A DNA stretch of 64,000 nt from Streptomyces sp. Ag109_O5-10 (GCF_900105755.1 NZ_FNTQ01000001.1:3162001-3226000), one strand, 5' to 3'; shown: positions 1 to 9,129, counted from the stretch's first letter. The notes: generated by a model from the letters alone, not told the origin. Numbers and translations are program-made.

Positions 1-1
1 C

Positions 2-1117
2 GACGGCACCAACTGGTTCGTGAAGGACCTCCCGCTGCTCATCGCCTTCGGCGTGCTCGCGGCCTACACCTACTCCTCGGGCCTGCGCGCCCCCGCCCTG
101 ATCGCGTTCGTGAAGGACGCGCTGATCTACATCGTCATCGCGGTGGCGATCATCTACATCCCGATCAAGCTGGGCGGCTTCGACGACATCTTCGCCAAGG
201 CGGGCGACAAGTTCACGGCGGCGGGAGCGGGCGGCCTCGTCCCGCCCGCGGCCGGCCAGTGGACGTACGCCACCCTGGCGCTGGGCTCCGCGCTGGCCCT
301 GTTCATGTACCCGCACTCGATCACCGCGACGCTCTCCTCCCGGAGCCGTGACGTGATCCGCCGCAACACCACGATCCTGCCGCTGTACTCCCTGATGCTG
401 GGCCTGCTCGCCCTGCTCGGCTTCATGGCCATCGCGGCCGGCGTCAAGGTCACCAACGGTCAGCTGGCCATCCCGCAGCTGTTCGAGAACATGTTCCCGG
501 ACTGGTTCGCGGGCGTGGCCTTCGCGGCGATCGGGATCGGTGCCCTGGTCCCCGCGGCGATCATGTCCATCGCGGCCGCGAACCTCTTCACCCGCAACAT
601 CTACCGGGACTTCATCAAGCCGGACGCCACGCCGAAACAGGAGGCCCAGGTCTCCAAGCTGGTCTCGCTGCTGGTGAAGGTGGGCGCGCTGATCTTCGTG
701 CTCACCATGGACAAGACGGTCGCCATCAACTTCCAGCTGCTCGGCGGCATCTGGATCCTGCAGACCTTCCCGGCCCTGGTCGGCGGCCTGTTCACCCGCT
801 GGTTCCACCGCTGGGCCCTGCTGGCGGGCTGGGCGGTCGGCATGGTCTACGGCACCGTCGCCGCCTACGGCGTGGCCTCCCCGACCCAGGCGCACTTCGG
901 CGGCTCGTCCAAGGACATCCCCGGCCTCGGCCAGATCGGCTACATCGGCCTGACGGCGTTCGTGACGAACGTGGTCGTCACGGTGGTCCTGACCTTCGCC
1001 CTGAAGGCCTTCAAGGCCCCCGAGGGCATCGACGAGACCAGCCCCCAGGACTACACGGCGGACGCGGGCGACCCGGGCGTCGAGGCGGAACTGCCCCCGG
1101 CGGTAGCGCCCCTCTAG
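2..1117 (+). CDS. Sodium:solute symporter family permease (5' end cut by window edge)
   Basis: The reading frame is already open at base 2, so the N-terminal half lies outside the window. About 370 residues remain and contain roughly eight hydrophobic segments. The stretch around 540-620, reading IGALVPAAIMSIAAANLFTR, matches the SSS-family signature near transmembrane helix 9, and an acidic/proline tail follows the last helix. SSS proteins import organic acids, sugars or amino acids with sodium. The overall look is closest to the MctC/ActP monocarboxylate group, but the substrate cannot be read from this half. The stop codon falls inside a hairpin that begins a dispersed repeat. Confidence 0.88.
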   Translation, partial: DGTNWFVKDLPLLIAFGVLAAYTYSSGLRAPALIAFVKDALIYIVIAVAIIYIPIKLGGFDDIFAKAGDKFTAAGAGGLVPPAAGQWTYATLALGSALALFMYPHSITATLSSRSRDVIRRNTTILPLYSLMLGLLALLGFMAIAAGVKVTNGQLAIPQLFENMFPDWFAGVAFAAIGIGALVPAAIMSIAAANLFTRNIYRDFIKPDATPKQEAQVSKLVSLLVKVGALIFVLTMDKTVAINFQLLGGIWILQTFPALVGGLFTRWFHRWALLAGWAVGMVYGTVAAYGVASPTQAHFGGSSKDIPGLGQIGYIGLTAFVTNVVVTVVLTFALKAFKAPEGIDETSPQDYTADAGDPGVEAELPPAVAPL

Positions 1118-1143
1118 GGGCGCGGGGAACTGCGCGACCAGCC
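1106..1143 (+). repeat. Dispersed hairpin-linked repeat, copy 1
   Basis: A hairpin (GCGCCCC, 4-nt loop, GGGGCGC; 1106-1123) runs directly into GGGGAACTGCGCGACCAGCC. The same core recurs near 10153, 16052, 17809 and 20714. This copy overlaps the stop codon of the symporter and may serve as its transcription terminator. Confidence 0.75.
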
Positions 1144-1213
1144 ACACATGACCCCCAGCGGGCCGCCGGGAAATTCCACCCCCGGCGGCCCGCCGTCGTC
1201 CACACTCACCCGC

Positions 1214-1720
1214 ATGGACATCGTCATCCGGGAAGTGAGACCCACCGAGTACGACGCTCTCGGCGCCATGACCGCCCAGGCCTACCTCCAGGACGGCCTC
1301 CTGGACTTCGGCGAGAGCGACTCGTATCTCACCGAACTCAAGGACGTCGCGAAGCGGGCAGCCGCGGCCACCGTCCTCGTCGCGACGGCCGGCGACACCC
1401 TCCTGGGCGGTGTCACCTTCGTCCCCGGCCCCGGCCCGATGGCCGACGTCGCCGCCCCCTCGGAGGCCGAGATCAGGATGCTCGCCGTCACCCGGGCCGC
1501 CCGCGGCCGCGGCGCCGGCGAGGCCCTCGTACGGGCCTGCGTCGATCGCGCACGGGCCGTGCCGGGCTGCACGGCCGTCGTGCTGTCCACCCAGCCGACC
1601 ATGCACACCGCCCACCGGCTCTACGAACGCCTCGGCTTCGTCCGCACCCCGGACCGGGACTGGAATCCCCTGCCAGAGCCGGCAGACATCACTCTCCTCA
1701 CCTACGAGTTGACGCTCTGA
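1214..1720 (+). CDS. GNAT-family N-acetyltransferase
   Basis: This is a 168-residue protein of typical single-domain GNAT length. It starts MDIVIREVRPTEYDAL, the usual first strand and helix of the fold. The acetyl-CoA loop is visible as 'RAARGRGAGEALV' (Q/RxxGxG/A type), and the C-terminal part 'TAHRLYERLGF' is the conserved beta5-alpha4 motif. An upstream in-frame codon at 1148 would add proline-rich residues read through the dispersed repeat, so I chose the ATG at 1214. The substrate (small molecule or protein amine) is not recognisable. It stands alone between the symporter and the nrd operon, in the same direction. Confidence 0.9.
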   Translation: MDIVIREVRPTEYDALGAMTAQAYLQDGLLDFGESDSYLTELKDVAKRAAAATVLVATAGDTLLGGVTFVPGPGPMADVAAPSEAEIRMLAVTRAARGRGAGEALVRACVDRARAVPGCTAVVLSTQPTMHTAHRLYERLGFVRTPDRDWNPLPEPADITLLTYELTL

Positions 1721-1730
1721 CACCGCCACG

Positions 1731-1777
1731 ACACAACATCTGGGGGTGATGTGACAGCCCGGCACTAGATGTATGCT
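1731..1777 (+). promoter_or_regulatory. Tandem NrdR-box-like sites upstream of nrdA
   Basis: Two 16-bp sites, 1731-1746 (ACACAACATCTGGGGG) and 1762-1777 (GCACTAGATGTATGCT), each resemble the NrdR consensus ACACWATATATWGTGT. Their starts are 31 bp apart, about three helical turns, which is the arrangement NrdR uses to repress ribonucleotide reductase genes. They lie just upstream of the riboswitch, where the promoter should be. The matches are partial, so this rests on the paired spacing and on context. Confidence 0.6.
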
Positions 1778-1890
1778 CATGCTCGCTGTCGCCGCAGGGG
1801 AATCCGGTGCGAATCCGGAACTGTCCCGCAACGGTGTACTTGTGCATGTTCGTGCACAGGAGTCAGTCCGAGGACCTGCCGACAGCACGC
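1778..1890 (+). ncRNA. Cobalamin (B12) riboswitch
   Basis: The conserved core is clear: GGGGAATCCGGTGCGAATCC followed by CTGTCCCGCAACGGTG, then the B12 box around 1859-1884 (GAGTCAGTCCGAGGACCTGCC). It is followed by about 130 nt of GC-rich leader before the nrdA GTG at 2023. In Streptomyces coelicolor the nrdABS operon is shut off by adenosylcobalamin through such an element, leaving the B12-dependent class II reductase to supply dNTPs. The outer ends are approximate because the P1 stem was not folded computationally. Confidence 0.92.
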
Positions 1891-2022
1891 CCGGCCACCC
1901 GGTCAGGGCGTTCTGACGTCCGGGCCTCGTGGAGTGGGCCAGGGTCTCGACGCGTGCCCGCGCGCGCTCGTGCTGCACCCTGCCCTCCGCCAGGCCCCGT
2001 GCCCTGCGAGGGAGAGCCCCAC

Positions 2023-4398
2023 GTGACCATCGCGCCAGCCGACCCGGCTTCAGCGACCAGCTCTGTGGAATCCGCGGCGGACGACGGTCCCGGTACCGCG
2101 TTGTTGCGGACCCTGACCGAGCTGACCGCCGACCTCCCCGACGCGGACCCCGGCCGGGTCGCCGCCGCCGCGTTGCGCGGCCGGTCGGCGCGGGCCGACG
2201 AGTCGGAACTGCGCGAGCTGGCCACAGAGGCCGCCGCCGGGCTGATCTCGGAGGACCCCGCCTACTCGCGGCTGGCCGCACGTCTGCTCACCGTCTCCGT
2301 CCGCGCCGAGGCGGCCTCGCAGGGCGTGACGTCCTTCACCGGGTCCGTCGCGGTGGGGCACCGCGAGGGCCTCATCGCCGACCGGACCGCCGAGTTCGTA
2401 CGGCTGCACGCGGCCCGCCTCGACGCGCTCGTCGACCCGGTCGCCGACGACCGCTTCGGCTACTTCGGCCTGCGCACGCTGCACAGCCGGTACCTGCTGC
2501 GGCATCCGATCACCCGCAAGGTCATCGAGACCCCCCAGCACTTCATGCTCCGCGTCGCCGCCGGTCTCGCCGAGGACGACACCGTCAGATCGGTGGACGA
2601 AGTCGCCGCGCTCTACGGGCTGATGAGCCGCCTCGACTACCTCCCGTCCTCCCCGACCCTCTTCAACTCCGGCACCCGGCACCCCCAGATGTCGTCCTGC
2701 TACCTCCTCGACTCCCCGAAGGACGAGCTGGACTCGATCTACGACCGCTACCACCAGGTCGCCCGGCTCTCCAAGCACGCCGGCGGCATCGGTCTGTCGT
2801 ACAGCCGCATCCGCTCCCGCGGGTCGCTCATCCGCGGCACCAACGGGCACTCCAACGGCATCGTGCCGTTCCTGAAGACGCTGGACGCCTCGGTCGCCGC
2901 CGTGAACCAGGGCGGCCGGCGCAAGGGCGCGGCCGCGGTCTACCTGGAGACCTGGCACTCCGACATCGAGGAGTTCCTGGAGCTGCGCGACAACACCGGT
3001 GAGGACGCCCGCCGTACGCACAACCTGAACCTCGCGCACTGGGTCCCGGACGAGTTCATGCGCCGGGTGAACGCGGACGAGCCGTGGTCGCTGTTCTCCC
3101 CCGCCGACGTGCCGGAACTCGTGGACCTGTGGGGCGACGCGTTCGACGCGGCCTACCGCAGGGCCGAGGCCGCGGGACTGGCCCGCAAGACCGTCCCGGC
3201 CCGTGACCTGTACGGCCGGATGATGCGGACCCTCGCGCAGACCGGCAACGGCTGGATGACCTTCAAGGACGCGGCCAACCGCACCGCCAACCAGACGGCC
3301 ACCCCCGGCCACGTCGTCCACTCCTCCAACCTCTGCACGGAGATCCTGGAGGTCACGGACGACGGCGAGACGGCCGTGTGCAACCTGGGTTCAGTGAACC
3401 TCGGTGCCTTCGTCGACACGGCGACCGGTGACATCGACTGGGAGCGGCTGGACGGGACCGTCCGCACCGCCGTCACCTTCCTCGACCGGGTCGTCGACAT
3501 CAACTTCTACCCGACCGAGCAGGCCGGCCGCTCCAACGCCAGGTGGCGTCCGGTGGGCCTGGGCGCCATGGGCCTCCAGGACGTCTTCTTCAAGCTGCGG
3601 CTGCCCTTCGACTCCGCCGAGGCGAAGGCGCTGTCCACCCGGATCGCCGAGCGGATCATGCTCGCCGCGTACGAGGCCTCCGCGGACCTCGCCGAGCGCA
3701 ACGGCGCGCTGCCGGCCTGGGAGAAGACCCGTACCGCGCGGGGTGTGCTGCACCCCGACCACTACGGCGTCGAGTTCACCTGGCCGGAGCGCTGGGCGGC
3801 GCTGCGCGCGCGGATCGCGACGACCGGCCTGCGCAACAGCCTGCTGCTCGCCATCGCGCCCACCGCCACCATCGCGTCGATCGCGGGCGTCTACGAGTGC
3901 ATCGAGCCGCAGGTCTCGAACCTCTTCAAGCGCGAGACGCTGTCCGGTGAGTTCCTCCAGGTCAACTCCTACCTGGTGCAGGACCTCAAGGACCTCGGCG
4001 TCTGGGACGCCCGCACCCGCGAGGCGCTGCGCGAGGCCAACGGCTCGGTGCAGGACTTCGTCTGGATCCCCGAGGAGGTGCGCGACCTCTACCGCACCGC
4101 CTGGGAGATCCCGCAGCGCGGCCTGATCGACATGGCCGCCGCCCGCACCCCCTACCTGGACCAGGCCCAGTCCCTGAACCTGTTCCTGGAGACGCCGACC
4201 ATCGGCAAGCTCTCCTCGATGTACGCCTACGCCTGGAAGTCGGGCCTGAAGACGACGTACTACCTGCGCTCGCGCCCGGCGACCCGGATCGCCCGCGCCG
4301 CCCGGGCCCAGGCCACCATCCCCGTCCAGCAGGCGGCCCCCGAAGACGCCGTCGCCTGCTCCCTGGAAAACCCCGAGTCCTGCGAGGCCTGCCAGTGA
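2023..4398 (+). CDS. nrdA: Class Ia ribonucleoside-diphosphate reductase, alpha subunit
   Basis: NrdA reduces ribonucleotides to deoxyribonucleotides with the NrdB radical subunit. The protein has 791 residues from the GTG at 2023, which follows GGAGAG; longer in-frame starts would read through the riboswitch. Active-site cysteines fall at C226 (SSCYLLDS), C438 (NLCTEI, with E440) and C453 (VCNLGSVNLG), close to E. coli C225, C439 and C462. A C-terminal pair (ESCEAC) supplies the shuttle thiols. The N-terminus aligns with the helical part of an ATP cone, but the usual VxKRDG hairpin is not visible, so dATP feedback may be altered. The stop codon overlaps the nrdB start by one base. Confidence 0.97.
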   Translation: MTIAPADPASATSSVESAADDGPGTALLRTLTELTADLPDADPGRVAAAALRGRSARADESELRELATEAAAGLISEDPAYSRLAARLLTVSVRAEAASQGVTSFTGSVAVGHREGLIADRTAEFVRLHAARLDALVDPVADDRFGYFGLRTLHSRYLLRHPITRKVIETPQHFMLRVAAGLAEDDTVRSVDEVAALYGLMSRLDYLPSSPTLFNSGTRHPQMSSCYLLDSPKDELDSIYDRYHQVARLSKHAGGIGLSYSRIRSRGSLIRGTNGHSNGIVPFLKTLDASVAAVNQGGRRKGAAAVYLETWHSDIEEFLELRDNTGEDARRTHNLNLAHWVPDEFMRRVNADEPWSLFSPADVPELVDLWGDAFDAAYRRAEAAGLARKTVPARDLYGRMMRTLAQTGNGWMTFKDAANRTANQTATPGHVVHSSNLCTEILEVTDDGETAVCNLGSVNLGAFVDTATGDIDWERLDGTVRTAVTFLDRVVDINFYPTEQAGRSNARWRPVGLGAMGLQDVFFKLRLPFDSAEAKALSTRIAERIMLAAYEASADLAERNGALPAWEKTRTARGVLHPDHYGVEFTWPERWAALRARIATTGLRNSLLLAIAPTATIASIAGVYECIEPQVSNLFKRETLSGEFLQVNSYLVQDLKDLGVWDARTREALREANGSVQDFVWIPEEVRDLYRTAWEIPQRGLIDMAAARTPYLDQAQSLNLFLETPTIGKLSSMYAYAWKSGLKTTYYLRSRPATRIARAARAQATIPVQQAAPEDAVACSLENPESCEACQ

Positions 4399-5405
4399 TG
4401 TCCAGCAAGAACCTTCTCGACCCCGGCTTCGAGCTCACGCTCCGCCCGATGCGCTACCCGGACTTCTACGAGCGCTACCGGGACGCGATCAAGAACACCT
4501 GGACCGTGGAGGAGGTCGACCTCCACTCCGACGTCGCCGACCTCGCGAAGCTGTCCCCGATGGAGCAGCACCTGATCGGCCGGCTGGTCGCCTTCTTCGC
4601 GACCGGCGACTCGATCGTGGCCAACAACCTGGTGCTGACGCTGTACAAGCACATCAACTCCCCGGAGGCGCGGCTCTATCTGAGCCGGCAGCTGTTCGAG
4701 GAGGCCGTGCACGTCCAGTTCTACCTGACGCTCCTGGACACCTACCTGCCCGACCCGGAGGACCGCGCGGCCGCCTTCGCGGCGGTCGAGAACATCCCCT
4801 CCATCCGGGAGAAGGCCGAGTTCTGCTTCAAGTGGATGGACTCGGTGGAGAACCTGGACCGCCTGGAGTCCAGGGCCGACCGCCGCCGCTTCCTGCTCAA
4901 CCTCATCTGCTTCGCCGCGTGCATCGAGGGCCTGTTCTTCTACGGCGCCTTCGCGTACGTCTACTGGTTCCGCAGCCGGGGTCTGCTGCACGGTCTCGCC
5001 ACGGGCACCAACTGGGTGTTCCGTGACGAGACGATGCACATGAGCTTCGCGTTCGACGTGGTGGACACGGTCCGCAAGGAGGAGCCGGAGCTCTTCGACG
5101 ACGAGCTGCGGCAGCAGGTCACCGACATGCTCCGGGAGGCCGTCGAGGCCGAGCTGCAGTTCGCCCGAGACCTGTGCGGCGACGGCCTGCCCGGCATGAA
5201 CACCGACTCGATGCGCCAGTACCTGGAGTGCGTCGCCGACCAGCGGCTCGGCCGCCTGGGCTTCGCCCCGGTGTACGGCTCGGAGAACCCGTTCTCCTTC
5301 ATGGAGCTGCAGGGCGTTCAGGAGCTGACGAACTTCTTCGAGCGGCGGCCGTCCGCGTACCAGGTGGCGGTGGAGGGCACAGTCGACCTGGACGAGGACT
5401 TCTGA
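4398..5405 (+). CDS. nrdB: Class Ia ribonucleotide reductase, beta (radical) subunit
   Basis: This is a 335-residue ferritin-like protein translated from an ATG in a TGATG junction with nrdA, which indicates translational coupling. Metal ligands are visible at D71, E102, H105, E177, E211 and H214, and the radical tyrosine candidate is Y109 (EEAVHVQFY, tyrosine four after the histidine as in E. coli Y122). The C-terminal tail (VDLDEDF) is the acidic peptide that docks on the alpha subunit. The di-iron/tyrosyl radical cofactor makes the enzyme oxygen-dependent. A small opposite-strand reading frame may overlap its last 88 bases. Confidence 0.97.
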   Translation: MSSKNLLDPGFELTLRPMRYPDFYERYRDAIKNTWTVEEVDLHSDVADLAKLSPMEQHLIGRLVAFFATGDSIVANNLVLTLYKHINSPEARLYLSRQLFEEAVHVQFYLTLLDTYLPDPEDRAAAFAAVENIPSIREKAEFCFKWMDSVENLDRLESRADRRRFLLNLICFAACIEGLFFYGAFAYVYWFRSRGLLHGLATGTNWVFRDETMHMSFAFDVVDTVRKEEPELFDDELRQQVTDMLREAVEAELQFARDLCGDGLPGMNTDSMRQYLECVADQRLGRLGFAPVYGSENPFSFMELQGVQELTNFFERRPSAYQVAVEGTVDLDEDF

Positions 5406-5569
5406 GCCTTCCGGGGCTCCCGCTCCCCGCGGTCCTCGTGGGCCTCCCTGATCTGCCGGTCGATGCGCCTGTCGCGCAGGACGCCGAGCACAGACGGGAG
5501 GGCCATGAGGACCAGGATGCCGAGGACCAGGACCATTCCGACGAGACCTTCGATCTGGTTTCCGTTCAT
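5318..5569 (-). CDS. Small predicted membrane protein, overlapping the nrdB 3' end
   Basis: This is an 83-residue frame starting MNGNQIEGLVGMVLVLGILV, with one strong hydrophobic segment (about residues 8-30) followed by a very charged helix-like stretch (RDRRIDRQIREAHEDRGERE). The part between 5405 and 5569 is free of other genes and reads like a real single-pass membrane protein. The last 29 codons are antisense to nrdB. A GAGAG sequence lies upstream of the ATG; a GTG two codons earlier is an alternative. The function is unknown. It breaks the otherwise collinear nrdB-nrdS spacing. Confidence 0.55.
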   Translation of the reverse strand: MNGNQIEGLVGMVLVLGILVLMALPSVLGVLRDRRIDRQIREAHEDRGEREPRKAQKSSSRSTVPSTATWYADGRRSKKFVSS

Positions 5570-5662
5570 GGACACTACTCTCGCGCCGGATGCTCCTTAC
5601 CGTGAGTGGCAGCACTGCCACGAACCCTCGAATTACTGCCAGCGGCGAGGCACACTGGCAGC

Positions 5663-6628
5663 ATGCTGAAGAACGTGGCGACGGTGCTCCTCGACGGTGT
5701 GCACCCCTTCGAGCTGGGGGTGGTCTGCGAGGTCTTCGGCCTCGACCGCTCCGACGAGGGGCTGCCGGTGTACGACTTCGCGGTGGTCTCGGCGGAGGGT
5801 CCCGCACTCGGCACCCACGTGCCCGGCCTCACCGTCTCGACGCCGTACGGTCTGGACCGCCTCGAAGAGGCCGACCTGATCGCGGTGCCGGCCTCGGACT
5901 CCAACGTCGCCCGGGACTACCCGCCCGAGCTGCTCGACGCGCTGCGCCGGGCGGCGGACCGGGGGGCCAGGGTGCTCAGCGTCTGCTCCGGTGTCTTCGT
6001 GCTCGGTGCGGCCGGGCTGCTGGACGGGCGCCGGTGTGCGGTGCACTGGCGGCACGCGGAGCTGCTGGCCCGCCGCTTCCCGCGCACCCGGGTCGAGCCG
6101 GACGTGCTCTACGTCGACGAGGACCCGGTGATCACCTCGGCGGGCACCTCCGCCGGTATCGACGCCTGTCTGCACATCGTGCGCAAGGAGCAGGGACCCG
6201 AGGTCGCCCGGAAGATCGCCCGGCGGATGGTGGTGCCCCCGCACCGGGACGGCGGCCAGGCCCAGTACATCGAGCGCCCGCTGCCGGAGGGCCCCTGCGA
6301 CACGGTCGGCGAGGTGCTGGCCTGGATGACGGAGCACCTCGACGAGGAGGTCACCGTCGAGCAGCTGGCCGCCCGCGCCCTGATGGCCCCGCGCACCTTC
6401 GCCCGCCGCTTCCAGCAGGAGACCGGCACCACGCCCTACCGCTGGATCCTGCGGCAACGGGTTCTGCTGGCACAGGAGTTGCTGGAGGGGACGGACGAGA
6501 CGATGGACGCGATCGCGGGCCGGACCGGGTTCGGGACGGCGGCCGCGCTGCGGCACCAGTTCGTGAAGTCGCTGGGCACCACGCCGAACGCCTACCGGCG
6601 CGCGTTCCGGGGCCCGCAGGCCGCCTGA
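5663..6628 (+). CDS. nrdS: AraC/GlxA-family transcriptional regulator of the nrd operon
   Basis: The 321-residue protein has two domains. Residues about 1-180 form a DJ-1/PfpI (GATase1-like) domain, with the nucleophile-elbow-like 'SVCSGVFVLGAAGLL'. Residues about 215-315 form a double helix-turn-helix AraC domain (EEVTVEQLAARALMAPRTF and the second helix in 'MDAIAGRTGFGTAAALRHQF'). In S. coelicolor the third gene of nrdABS is an AraC-like regulator, and the position here is the same. I chose the ATG at 5663 because the domain begins there (MLKNVATVLLDGVHPFE); an upstream GTG adds 19 atypical residues. The 257-bp gap from nrdB means co-transcription is inferred. Confidence 0.88.
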   Translation: MLKNVATVLLDGVHPFELGVVCEVFGLDRSDEGLPVYDFAVVSAEGPALGTHVPGLTVSTPYGLDRLEEADLIAVPASDSNVARDYPPELLDALRRAADRGARVLSVCSGVFVLGAAGLLDGRRCAVHWRHAELLARRFPRTRVEPDVLYVDEDPVITSAGTSAGIDACLHIVRKEQGPEVARKIARRMVVPPHRDGGQAQYIERPLPEGPCDTVGEVLAWMTEHLDEEVTVEQLAARALMAPRTFARRFQQETGTTPYRWILRQRVLLAQELLEGTDETMDAIAGRTGFGTAAALRHQFVKSLGTTPNAYRRAFRGPQAA

Positions 6629-6667
6629 GCGCGCGCCGGTTTCAGGCGTGATCCGCCGGTCGACGGG

Positions 6668-8047
6668 TCACCAGGGCACGGGTGCGAGCAGCAGCCGGTG
6701 CGGGCGCAGGGTGATGCCCACCCGGGTGGCGTCGTTCGACCCGGGGACCTGTTCGAAGCGGTACCTGGCGCACAGGGCCGCCGTGATCAGGCTGAGCTGG
6801 GTCATGGAGAAGTGGTCGCTGGGGCACTTGCGGTTGCCGACGCTGAAGGGGCTCATGGCGTACTTGGGCACCTCCCCTGCCCGCTCCGGCAGCCAGCGGT
6901 CCGGGTCGAAGTCGAGGTGCCCGGGGTAGGAGTGCGGATCGCGCTGGACGGCGTAGGGGCTGTAGACGACGTCGGCCCCGGCCGGAATGCGATAGCCACC
7001 GAGTTCCGTGTCGGTCTTGGCCCGCCGCGTCAATATCCATACGGCCGGCCGCAAACGCATCGCCTCGACGACGACATTGTTGGTGTGCGTGAGCCGGCGC
7101 ACGTGCTCAAAACCAACCGGCTGGCCGCCCGTCACGGATTCGACCTCGGACCGTACCTTCTCCGCGTGTTCCGGGTGTTCCGCGAGGACCTGGAGCAGCC
7201 ACATGATCGTGGACGCGACGGTTTCGCTGCCGGGAGTGAGTATCGCGACCACCTGGTCGTGGATCTCCTGTTCCCCGATGGGGTCGCCATTCTCGTCCTT
7301 CGCCTCGAGCAATGCCGTCAGCAAATCGTCCGGCTTTTGACCAGATGCCCGGCGCTCCGCGACGATCTCGTCGACGAGGAGATGCAAATCGGCCAGCGCC
7401 CGGTTGAATTCGCGGTTGGCCGGCAACGGCAGCTTGTACAGCGGGCCGAGTGGTACGACCATCCGCCGGTACATACCGCGGAAGACGCTCGCGAGGTCGA
7501 CGCTGAGCCGCTCGGCGCGCTCGTCCATGTACTCGCCGCGCAGCAGGCAGCGGGCGGCGATGCGGACGGCGACCCGGAAGGACTCCGAGGTGCAGTCGAC
7601 GGTGGCGCCGGGCTGCCAGCGCTCGGTCAGCGCGTGCGCCTCCTCCTCCATGACCGGCCCGTACGCGGGGATCGCGGCGAGGTTGAACGCGGGCTGGATG
7701 GTGCGGCGCTGGCGCCGGTGGCGGGGGCCGTTGGCGGTGGCGACGCCCTCCTTGCCGAGCAGCCCCTCCAGGGACTCCCACAGCGGGCCCGCGATGATGA
7801 AGTCGGGGTTCAGGGCGAGGGCGCCGGTGAGTTCGGGGGTGGTGACGGCGTAGACCTCCTTGGGGCCGAGCCTGAGGCGCACCATGTCGCCGTGGGCGCG
7901 CAGCCGGGTCATGAAGGTCAGCGGGTCGCGGACCAGCCGCCAGCCGTGCCCGAGGACCGGCACACCACCGCCGGCCAGCGGCGGTTCGCGCAGTTCACCG
8001 TGTGCGGAAGCCTCCGCGGTCGCGGGCTTCACGGACTCGACGGTCAT
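6668..8047 (-). CDS. Cytochrome P450, CYP170-type (epi-isozizaene oxidase)
   Basis: The 459-residue P450 is translated from an ATGA overlap with the terpene synthase upstream. The I-helix motif is GSETVAS, the ExxR pair is E328/R331, and the heme-ligand loop is [13 protein letters not shown] with C408; a CPS sequence replaces the usual CxG. In S. coelicolor CYP170A1 oxidises epi-isozizaene at C5 to albaflavenols and then albaflavenone, and gene order and sequence here support orthology. CYP170A1 was also reported to make farnesene through a second, DDxxD-bearing site. The nearest acidic motif here is DENGD (251-255), with the second Asp replaced by Glu. Confidence 0.92.
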   Translation of the reverse strand: MTVESVKPATAEASAHGELREPPLAGGGVPVLGHGWRLVRDPLTFMTRLRAHGDMVRLRLGPKEVYAVTTPELTGALALNPDFIIAGPLWESLEGLLGKEGVATANGPRHRRQRRTIQPAFNLAAIPAYGPVMEEEAHALTERWQPGATVDCTSESFRVAVRIAARCLLRGEYMDERAERLSVDLASVFRGMYRRMVVPLGPLYKLPLPANREFNRALADLHLLVDEIVAERRASGQKPDDLLTALLEAKDENGDPIGEQEIHDQVVAILTPGSETVASTIMWLLQVLAEHPEHAEKVRSEVESVTGGQPVGFEHVRRLTHTNNVVVEAMRLRPAVWILTRRAKTDTELGGYRIPAGADVVYSPYAVQRDPHSYPGHLDFDPDRWLPERAGEVPKYAMSPFSVGNRKCPSDHFSMTQLSLITAALCARYRFEQVPGSNDATRVGITLRPHRLLLAPVPW

Positions 8048-9129
8048 TTCTCACCTGCCGCTTCGTTGTTGACGTACGGGGGCGTGGACCGGTCGTCCCA
8101 GCTGTCGACCATGTAACGGCCGGATTCGTGGTGGAACCAGTAGACGGAACTGAACCAGTTCCGCATGTTGCCGACGCAGGCCGTGACGGCGGCGCCGATT
8201 TCCTTTCCCTGCACGGTGCCGTCGTCGAGTTCCTGGGCGAACCGCAGTGCGGTCCGCTCCGCGACCAGGAATTCGCTTATGCATTCCTCGACGCGTCGCC
8301 TGACTTCCTCGACCGACTGTTCCAGGCTCATTCCCTCATGGGTGACGAGACTGATTCCGAGGTTGTGCACCTCGTCGCCCGCTATTTCCTTCGGCAGCGA
8401 GCAGAGGTCGTTGTACCAGGCGGCGAATTCCTGACTGAGCAGCGCCGGCCGGCGGTACGCGGGGTTTTTCCTTACGGCGTCCGGGAGTTCGGTCCCCGCG
8501 CTCGGCTCCAGCAGGTCCGTCCATATCCAGTGGGCGAAGGTGAGGCGCCGCAGGGCCAGGTATTCCTCGACCCCGGGAACGTAGCCCGAGGTGCGGTTGC
8601 GGAACTCGCGGTCGTAGGCCTCGATCACCTGGTGGAAGTGCCGGGCGAACCGCTGGTTCCAGGTCCCGGGCAGGAACGTGTACAACCGGGCGATGCTGTC
8701 GGCGAACCCGGCGACCAGGGTGTCCGGGTGGTGCAGATGGTGCAGGGGCGCGTCGAGTGCCGCGTGCAGCCGGAACCGCAGCCGCCGCCAGTCGGCCGAC
8801 CTGTCGTGCACGACGTCGCGGTCGTGCCGGTCATCCCAGACGAAGAACCAGGCGCTGTAGTCGCATATCGCCTGGATGACCTCGTCGGAGGCGCCCAGGT
8901 AGTACCCCGCCATCAGGTCCGTGTAGCAAAGACCGTCGGCATATTCCCGAACCTTGTCCGCCGGCATCAGCCGCTTTTCCAGCAGCCAGAGGCGGGTCTT
9001 CTCCTGTAGCTGGGGCCAATACGGATGCAGTTGCCGGGGAAACTCGGCCTCGATCACCGGGAGGGCGAGTTGTGGTGGAACCGCGACCGCCGTCGGCGTC
9101 GATGTGGTGCTGTGTGGGAAAGCATGCAC
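8044..9129 (-). CDS. Epi-isozizaene synthase (class I sesquiterpene cyclase)
   Basis: The enzyme cyclises farnesyl diphosphate to epi-isozizaene, the precursor of the antibiotic albaflavenone. The 361-residue length equals that of the S. coelicolor enzyme. The Mg-binding motifs are DDRHD at 99-103 and NDLCSLPKE at 240-248 (N240, S244, E248), at the same positions as in the characterised protein; the C-terminus ends [10 protein letters not shown]. The GTG start at 9129 follows GAGAGGGG; a longer frame from 9261 has no site of that quality. It is the first gene of a two-gene operon with the P450. Expression signals were not resolved in the 304-bp upstream gap. Confidence 0.95.
   Translation of the reverse strand: MHAFPHSTTSTPTAVAVPPQLALPVIEAEFPRQLHPYWPQLQEKTRLWLLEKRLMPADKVREYADGLCYTDLMAGYYLGASDEVIQAICDYSAWFFVWDDRHDRDVVHDRSADWRRLRFRLHAALDAPLHHLHHPDTLVAGFADSIARLYTFLPGTWNQRFARHFHQVIEAYDREFRNRTSGYVPGVEEYLALRRLTFAHWIWTDLLEPSAGTELPDAVRKNPAYRRPALLSQEFAAWYNDLCSLPKEIAGDEVHNLGISLVTHEGMSLEQSVEEVRRRVEECISEFLVAERTALRFAQELDDGTVQGKEIGAAVTACVGNMRNWFSSVYWFHHESGRYMVDSWDDRSTPPYVNNEAAGEK

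Noticed and set aside
1807..2022. N-terminal extension of NrdA
   Set aside because: The extra 72 codons lie in the B12 riboswitch and its leader; the ribosome site before 2023 is good.
2050..3321. A 423-codon open frame antisense to nrdA
   Set aside because: It is the usual GC-bias shadow of a real gene: low-complexity Val/Gly/Arg-rich translation with no domain and no ribosome site. Similar long shadows occur against adnA (53750-57103), uvrD2 (44113-46488), the UPF0182 gene and others.
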